A stretch of 64,000 nt of DNA, from assembly GCA_963773085.1 (NCBI GenBank), contig CAVYZS010000007.1, forward strand, positions 124,001 to 188,000. The letters are read 5' to 3'. Positions 58,886 through 64,000 of the stretch are shown here, piece by piece. Position numbers and translations under genes: made by a program. The notes under the pieces are model-generated. The model did not search any database. It saw only the letters and a program-made list of their open reading frames with translations, and was not told where the DNA came from. The DNA is from JAENVT01 sp963773085 (GTDB lineage: Bacteria > Actinomycetota > Acidimicrobiia > Acidimicrobiales > Ilumatobacteraceae). Each line of letters starts with the position of its first letter. Positions within the stretch are counted from its first letter, which is position 1.

Positions 58886-60338
58886 GATTCCCCTGAGCCA
58901 TTCAGGAAGGCCGAGGAGTTCGCCGAGCAGCCCGATGATGAAGCACGCGGCAAGCACGATCCATCCCGTCGCGACGGCACGCGGCGTCAGCCCGACCAGC
59001 GCGAACGTGATGCCGACCATCAACCACATGGCCGGGATGTACACGAATGCCGCACGCAGCAGGCCAGGAACGACACCGAGATCGCCGCTGACCACTCCAT
59101 AGCTGACGCCGACACTGAGGCCGGCGGCCATGAGCACGATCACGGTCCCCGCGCCGGCGACGACAAGATGACTCAGCGCCCAGCGTGATCTTGACACGGG
59201 TGTGGCCAGCACCGGCTCGGCGCGTAGGAGAGTCTCTTCGGTCCGCAGCCGCAGGGTCGACTGGATGACGAACCCTGTGCCGAGCAGCGCCAGGATTCGC
59301 ATCGAAGTGGCCAAGTAGGAGTCGGTCAGGCTTCCTCCTCCGGCGAGGGCGAACATGTCGGCAAGTGCTTCATTGTCGCGGACGAAGTCGTCGATGCTGT
59401 CGGCGATCGAGCCGTATGCGACACCCGTGAGGAGCACTCCGGCCGTCCAGCCGGCCAGGCTTCCACGTTGCAGGCGAACGGCCAGCCCGAGCGGGCTCCC
59501 CAGTGCTGGGCGACGCGCCAGGTCGACCGGGTCGCGGTTGCACGAGACCGCCGCCGAGATCCCGCCGCGCCGCGAAGGCCCTCGCCGTGATGACGAGCGC
59601 CGCGATCGCCGCAACGGTGGGCAGGAAGGGCCACCACTTCTCCCCCGCGAACGGACGGGCCTTCTGCACCCATCCGATGGGCGAGAGCCACGAGATCGTG
59701 CCGTCGCCGATGTCGCCCACGGCGCGAATCACGAACGAGGCGCCGAGCACGGCCCCAGCGATGCCGTACACCACTCGGGTGTTCTCGCTGATCTGGGCCG
59801 CGACGAGGGCAACACATCCGAACACCAGCCCGATCATGGTGAACGACAACCCGAACGTGACCGATCCCGCGACCGGAAGATCCTGGGCGATCAGTGTGAG
59901 CGCGACCAGGGCACCGACCACCAGGTTCATTGCGGCAACGACCAGCGACGCGGCGGCGTTTGGCGCCGAGCCGCCGACCGGCAGGGAGCGCAGGAGTTCG
60001 ATGTGACCGGCCTCTTCCTCGCCGCGGGTCAGCCTGCCGATCATCAGCAGGCTCATCAGCGCCGCGATGACCAGACCGACGGCTCCGGCCTGGAAGGCGA
60101 CCTCACCACCGACGGTGTCGAGACCCTGCGCAGGGCCGTTGAAGGCGATGGCGGCGGCGTTCCCGGTCGCTGCCGCCGCAGCCAGATCGAGCGAAGCCTG
60201 GGTCGGGTACAACCCCTTGACGCTCGCCGCCGTAACGGCGACGAGGACAACGATCGACGCGACCCACACAGCGATTCGAACGCGGTCGCGACGCACGATG
60301 AAGCGTGTCAGCGTCGCAGTACCCGTGAGCCCGTTCAT
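58754..60338 (-). CDS. ABC-2 exporter permease, polyketide-antibiotic type (one frameshift)
   Basis: Two frames make a permease of about 527 aa. The first half begins MNGLTGTATLTRFIVRRDRVRIAVWVASIVVLVAVTAASVKGLYPT and includes LTRGEEEAGHIELLRSLPVGG and a run of helices to AFAARRDLGGGLVQPRPG. The second half resumes near 59510-59560 at ALGSPLGLAVRLQRGSLAGWTAGVLLTGVAYGSIADSIDDFV and ends in VMPLVVLVALAGLLGWAGMTGLRRRDIG. This order matches exporters of the tetronasin/polyketide antibiotic type. Its ATG overlaps the ATPase stop. The frameshift lies in a loop and looks like a sequencing indel. Confidence 0.85.
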
Positions 60339-61270
60339 CGCCGCCGATCGTCACGGTCATCGGCTGACAGCGCACGCTCCCGTGCCAACTCGTCGCCATA
60401 GTGGCGCAAGAACAACTCCTCGAGCGTCGGTGGATTGCTGATCAGGCTGCGCACACCGAGTTCTCCGAGTCGACGCACTACGGCTTCGAGCCGATCGTTG
60501 TCGACATCGAAGCGCACGCGGCCACCGTCGATCTGCAAGCCGTGGACTCCATCGAGGTCGGCCAACGCGTCGGCAGGCCGTTGCGTCTCGGCGGTGATCG
60601 AGGTACGGGTGAGGTGCCTCAGCTCGCTGAGCGTGCCGCTCTGTTCGGTCCGACCGGCGCGGATGATGGTGACCCGGTCACACAAGGCCTCGACCTCGGC
60701 CAGGATGTGGCTCGACAGCAGCACGGTTCGCCCCTGAGCCTTGATCTCATGGATGCAGTCCTGAAAGACGGATTCCATCAGCGGATCGAGACCCGATGTC
60801 GGCTCGTCCAGGATCAGCAGCTCGGCCTCCGACGCGAGCGCGGCGACCAACCCGACCTTCTGCCGGTTTCCCTTCGAGTAGGTCCGGGCCTTCTTGGTCG
60901 GGTCGAGCTCGAAACGCTCGATCAGCTCGTCGCGGCGGCGCTGATCGAAATCGCCGCGCAACCGGGCGAACAGATCGATGACCTCGCCTCCGCTGATCTT
61001 TGGCCACAGACTGACGTCGCCCGGCACGTAGGCCAACCGGCGATGCAGATCGACCGCGTCTTTCCACGGGTCGCCACCGAGCAGGGCAACGTGCCCGGCA
61101 TCGGCCCGGATCAGTCCGAGCAGCACGCGAATTGTGGTCGTCTTGCCTGATCCATTCGGTCCGAGGAAGCCATGGACCTCGCCGGCGCCGACGGTCAGGT
61201 CAAGACCGTCGAGGGCGCGCGTAGACCCAAAGGTCTTCACGAGCCCAGCGACGGAAATGGCGTCGGTCAC
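60335..61270 (-). CDS. ABC-2 exporter ATPase (DrrA/CcmA-like)
   Basis: A 311-aa ATPase: Walker A GFLGPNGSGKTTTIRVLLGL, signature TYSKGNRQKVGLVAALA, Walker B ELLILDEPTSGLDPLME, H-loop LLSSHILAEVEALCD, and the C-terminal DUF4162-type end of drug exporters. It pairs with the adjacent permease through an ATGA overlap, forming a two-component antibiotic/drug exporter. The upstream intergenic region holds the 12-bp palindrome TACGACGTCGTA at 61309, a possible operator. Confidence 0.92.
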   Translation of the reverse strand: MTDAISVAGLVKTFGSTRALDGLDLTVGAGEVHGFLGPNGSGKTTTIRVLLGLIRADAGHVALLGGDPWKDAVDLHRRLAYVPGDVSLWPKISGGEVIDLFARLRGDFDQRRRDELIERFELDPTKKARTYSKGNRQKVGLVAALASEAELLILDEPTSGLDPLMESVFQDCIHEIKAQGRTVLLSSHILAEVEALCDRVTIIRAGRTEQSGTLSELRHLTRTSITAETQRPADALADLDGVHGLQIDGGRVRFDVDNDRLEAVVRRLGELGVRSLISNPPTLEELFLRHYGDELARERALSADDRDDRRR

Positions 61271-61308
61271 GAGCGACCCTGCGCAGGTAGGAGTACTGGT
61301 TGAGCAGC

Positions 61309-61320
61309 TACGACGTCGTA
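61309..61320. promoter_or_regulatory. 12-bp palindrome in divergent promoter
   Basis: TACGACGTCGTA lies between the exporter ATPase gene and the divergent hydrolase gene, flanked by GCAGGTAGG and CCTACTGC in imperfect inverse orientation. Candidate operator; no regulator gene is adjacent. Confidence 0.3.
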
Positions 61321-61419
61321 ACCTACTGCCATTCCCGAAACTCGCCGCTGCGCCCGATGCATGCCGGTCGGTGACCTTTTGCCCTGGTCGGCGACATCAC
61401 AACCCAGGAGAGTTGTCGT

Positions 61420-62325
61420 GTGAAGCACTTCCCCTTGTCGCATGTCACCATCCACGGTCATGACGTGGGCTACCGCCGCGGCGGTGAAGGCGAGACCGTA
61501 CTCCTCCTGCACGGCCTGGCGGGTAGCTCGCGAACGTGGCGCACGGTACTTCCCGATCTCACCGAAACGCACGACGTGATCGCCCCCGATCTGCTCGGCC
61601 ATGGTGAGTCTGCCAAGCCGATGGGCGACTATTCGCTCGGCGCGTTCGCCAGCGGCCTGCGTGATTTCCTTGCGGCACTCGATGTGCCGAGCGCGACGAT
61701 CGTCGGCCATTCCTTCGGCGGTGGTGTGGCCATGCAATTGGCCTACCAGCACCCCGAACTCTGCGACCGATTGGTGCTGGTGAGCAGCGGCGGGCTGGGG
61801 CGAGAGGTCAGTTGGCTGCTGCGTGTCCTCACCCTGCCCGGTGCCGAGCAACTGATGCCGCTGATGTTCCCGCGGTTGGTCGCCGACCGTGGCGACGATG
61901 TCGGCCGGTTCCTCGGTCGACTCGGTCTTCGCTCACCCCGTCTCGGCGAGATGTGGCGCGCCTACGCGTCACTTGCCGGCGCCCCGAACCGCAAGGCCTT
62001 CGTTCGTACGATTCGAGGAGTGATCGAGCCGGGGGGCCAGACCGTCAGCGCGCTCGATCGCCTGTACCTCGCCGCCCACCTCCCCACGCTGATCGTGTGG
62101 GGCAACCGCGACGAAATCATTCCGGTCGAACATGCCGCCGCGGCTCACGAGGCAATCCCCGGTAGCCGCCTTGCCCTGCTCGCCGGCGTCGGCCACTTTC
62201 CGCATGTGGAGGCGCCGGATCGGTTCTTGTCGGTGCTGCTCGATTTCCTCGGTTCGACCAGGGCCGGTCAGACCGACACCGTCAGCCTGCACGACATGTT
62301 GCGATCGCACGACCGCGCCAGCTGA
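61420..62325 (+). CDS. Alpha/beta-fold hydrolase
   Basis: A 301-aa hydrolase: GETVLLLHGLAGSSRTWRTVLPDL (HG oxyanion hole), IVGHSFGGGVAMQLAYQHPE with the nucleophile Ser in GHSFGG, VWGNRDEIIPVEHA with the acid Asp, and GVGHFPHVEAPDRF with the catalytic His. The complete triad makes it active in principle; esterase, lactonase and C-C hydrolase roles all fit. GTG 61420 is preceded by GGAGAG. It lies 58 nt upstream of the MarR gene on the same strand. Confidence 0.88.
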   Translation: MKHFPLSHVTIHGHDVGYRRGGEGETVLLLHGLAGSSRTWRTVLPDLTETHDVIAPDLLGHGESAKPMGDYSLGAFASGLRDFLAALDVPSATIVGHSFGGGVAMQLAYQHPELCDRLVLVSSGGLGREVSWLLRVLTLPGAEQLMPLMFPRLVADRGDDVGRFLGRLGLRSPRLGEMWRAYASLAGAPNRKAFVRTIRGVIEPGGQTVSALDRLYLAAHLPTLIVWGNRDEIIPVEHAAAAHEAIPGSRLALLAGVGHFPHVEAPDRFLSVLLDFLGSTRAGQTDTVSLHDMLRSHDRAS

Positions 62326-62344
62326 CGCAAGGTCGCAAATCACT

Positions 62345-62363
62345 TAGTTCGACGAACGAACTA
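62345..62363. promoter_or_regulatory. MarR-type operator
   Basis: TAGTTCG-ACGAA-CGAACTA, perfect 7-bp arms with a 5-bp spacer, followed by TATATT, 20 bp upstream of the marR start. The position implies autoregulation together with the exporter. Confidence 0.6.
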
Positions 62364-62383
62364 TATTTCGATAGACTGTCGAC

Positions 62384-62824
62384 ATGCCAACGACGACGCC
62401 GATCGACCTGGCCAACACGTTGCGCCCCGTCGTCGCCCGTCTCGCACGCCGGTTACGGCAGCAGGATCACACCGGGCTCGGGCCGACCATGACGGCCGCT
62501 CTGGCGTCCATCGCCAAACACGGCGGTCCAACCCACGGAGAACTCGCCGCCATGGAGCAGGTCGCACCGCCGACGATCACCGCCGTGGTCGGCAAATTGG
62601 AGAAGCTCGGATTGGTCGAACGCGTTGCCGACGCCACAGATCGCCGCGTCACCCGGATCCTGGTCACACCCGCCGGCGCCGAACAGCTCGACGGCGTGCG
62701 CGACCGGCGCACCTCGTGGCTCGCCTCCCAACTCAGTTTGCTTACCGACGACGAACGACGACGGTTGGCCGACGCAGCCGATGTCTTGGCCAAGCTCGTC
62801 GTCGTCTCCGACGGAGCCAACTGA
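62384..62824 (+). CDS. MarR-family transcriptional regulator
   Basis: A 146-aa winged-helix regulator: MTAALASIAKHGGPTHGELAAMEQVAPPTITAVVGKLEKLGLVERVADATDRRVTRILVTPAGAEQLDGVRDRR. DRRVTRILVTPAG is the wing. It has a perfect inverted repeat in its promoter. The stop TGA shares a base with the ATG of the MFS exporter (TGATG), so regulator and exporter are coupled, a common arrangement in drug-responsive efflux loci. Confidence 0.9.
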   Translation: MPTTTPIDLANTLRPVVARLARRLRQQDHTGLGPTMTAALASIAKHGGPTHGELAAMEQVAPPTITAVVGKLEKLGLVERVADATDRRVTRILVTPAGAEQLDGVRDRRTSWLASQLSLLTDDERRRLADAADVLAKLVVVSDGAN

Positions 62825-64000
62825 TGGAGGCGTCGTCCTCGGTGGCCGACCGGTCCCCCACCCGAGTCGGCACGTTCGAGTCGTTGCGTGTCCGCAACTT
62901 CCGCCTGTTCTTCGGTGGTCAGCTCATATCCCAGGTCGGCAACTGGCTGACTCTGATCGCCCAAGCGCTGCTCGTGCTGAAGCTGACCGACAGCGGGGTC
63001 GCCCTGGGTCTGTTGGCGGCGTGCCAGTTCGGACCTGTCTTGGTGTTCGGAGCGTGGTCAGGGCTGGTGGCAGACCGTTCTGACAAGCGCAAGCTGTTGC
63101 TGATCGTTCAGACCTTTGCCATGGTGCAGTCGTTCGCTCTCGCGTTCATCGCCTTCATGGACAACCCCCCGGTCGCGGCGATCTACGTCGTTGCCGTGCT
63201 GGGCGGTGTGGCGACCGCGTTCGACAACCCGGCACGCCGTGCGTACGTGGTCGAGATGGTTCCAGAGGCCAACGTGCAGAACGCCGTCAGCCTCAACAGC
63301 GCGCTGATGACCGGCTCGCGGGTCGTCGGCCCGGCACTCGCCGGGTTGCTCATCTCCACCGTTGGCTACGGATGGACGTTCGTGGCCGATGGGTTGTCGT
63401 ACCTCGCCGTGATCCTCGGATTGGTGATGATGCGTACCAGCGAGAACCGGCCGCACGTCGTGACGCCCCGCGGCAAGGGACAGGTGCGTGAAGGGCTGCG
63501 ATACGTGCGGGCGATGCCCGAACTGTTCGTGCCGTTGGTGATGATGGCCATCGTCGGCACCTTCGCGTTCAACTTCCAGACGGTGATGCCGTTGCTGATC
63601 AAGCGAACGTTGCACGGCAATGACCGAACGTTCACCATGATCTACAGCGTCATCAGCATCGGATCACTGGTGGGCGCGTTGCTCTCGGCGCGGCGAACGT
63701 CCGTCACGGTTCGCCACATCATCATGTCGTCCTTCGGTTTCGGCGCCTCCATGTTGCTGCTCGCCATCACCCCGAACGTGCCCTTCACCTACGCCATCGG
63801 GATCCTCGTCGGAGTGTCCAGCATCACGTTCATGACGACGTCTACGGCGATCATGCAGCTCCGCTCGGATCCGTCGATGCGCGGCCGGGTGCTGGCCCTG
63901 CAGGCGATCGTCTTCCTCGGCAGCACGCCGATCGGCGGACCGATTCTGGGTTGGGTGTGTGAGCATTTCGGAGCGCGCATGGGCGTCGCCATCGGCGGTG
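62824..64000 (+). CDS. MFS exporter, MFS_3/EntS-like (3' end beyond window)
   Basis: The frame begins at ATG 62824 and runs to the window end without a stop (about 392 aa seen). FESLRVRNFRLFFGGQLISQVGNWLTLIAQALLVLKLT is the usual MFS_3 opening, followed by SGLVADRSDKRKLLLI (motif A), AFDNPARRAYVVEMVP, and helices through SSITFMTTSTAIMQLRSDPSMRGRVLALQAIVFLG and PIGGPILGWVCEHFGAR. These occur in EntS-like siderophore or drug exporters. It shares the regulated promoter with the coupled marR gene. Confidence 0.9.
   Translation, partial: MEASSSVADRSPTRVGTFESLRVRNFRLFFGGQLISQVGNWLTLIAQALLVLKLTDSGVALGLLAACQFGPVLVFGAWSGLVADRSDKRKLLLIVQTFAMVQSFALAFIAFMDNPPVAAIYVVAVLGGVATAFDNPARRAYVVEMVPEANVQNAVSLNSALMTGSRVVGPALAGLLISTVGYGWTFVADGLSYLAVILGLVMMRTSENRPHVVTPRGKGQVREGLRYVRAMPELFVPLVMMAIVGTFAFNFQTVMPLLIKRTLHGNDRTFTMIYSVISIGSLVGALLSARRTSVTVRHIIMSSFGFGASMLLLAITPNVPFTYAIGILVGVSSITFMTTSTAIMQLRSDPSMRGRVLALQAIVFLGSTPIGGPILGWVCEHFGARMGVAIGG

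Overview
The window is GC-rich DNA with frequent GTG/TTG starts, ATGA-type gene overlaps, AfsR/SARP, LuxR-ATPase and NB-ARC regulators, and Thr/Pro-rich secreted linkers. This indicates an actinobacterium; an Acidimicrobiia/Ilumatobacter-like host is my inference, not shown by a marker gene. There are no rRNA or tRNA genes and no CRISPR array. Thirteen apparent single-base lesions interrupt otherwise well conserved genes. Several lie in short homopolymers, so many may be sequencing indels; six of them sit in the first 2.2 kb.

Layout. 0-2.2 kb: a decayed dimethylglycine/sarcosine dehydrogenase-GcvT gene and an XRE-cupin regulator. 2.2-4.8 kb (minus): a three-gene membrane-lipid operon (LpxL-type acyltransferase, PAP2 enzyme, flippase-like protein). 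4.9-5.8 kb: a secreted Thr/Pro-rich protein. 5.9-13.3 kb: a sulfane-sulfur region with a class-V PLP enzyme, rhodanese lipoprotein, persulfide dioxygenase-rhodanese fusion, TSUP exporter, PIG-L deacetylase, Cys-rich small protein, DUF302, thioredoxin, a CstR-like repressor and a CxxC carboxymuconolactone-decarboxylase protein. Five near-identical 16-bp palindromes (consensus ATACCC-N4-GGGTAT) precede these transcription units and define a candidate CstR regulon. 13.3-15.3 kb: arsenic resistance (ACR3, ArsI, ArsR) with a long inverted-repeat operator.

15.4-31.5 kb: envelope and signalling genes: a chagasin-like lipoprotein, CoA-binding protein, YihY/BrkB protein, MscS channel, MalT-like LuxR regulator, a solute-binding/peptidoglycan-binding/fasciclin lipoprotein, a Vps62-domain membrane protein, an ECF sigma factor with a repeat-bearing partner, and a diiron-MBL-GGDEF diguanylate cyclase. 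A TCACCC-N5-GGGTGA motif recurs in two divergent promoter regions here. 31.6-35 kb: an IS30-family element inserted in the loop of a 47-bp palindromic repeat, an intact copy of which lies at 41.8 kb, followed by a zinc alcohol dehydrogenase.

35-53 kb: oxidative and amide-processing enzymes under large multidomain regulators: a regulator/Rieske oxygenase/small beta-protein operon, DUF4242 protein, acyl-CoA dehydrogenase, solitary ectoine synthase beside an amidase, a SARP-cyclase-NB-ARC regulator with a truncated hydrolase behind it, a stress protein, a VanA-like Rieske oxygenase, and an AfsR-like regulator. 53-64 kb: export functions: a MacB/FtsX-type ABC system, a DHA2 MFS pump with partner membrane protein, an ABC-2 exporter, an alpha/beta hydrolase, and a MarR regulator coupled to an MFS exporter that runs off the end.
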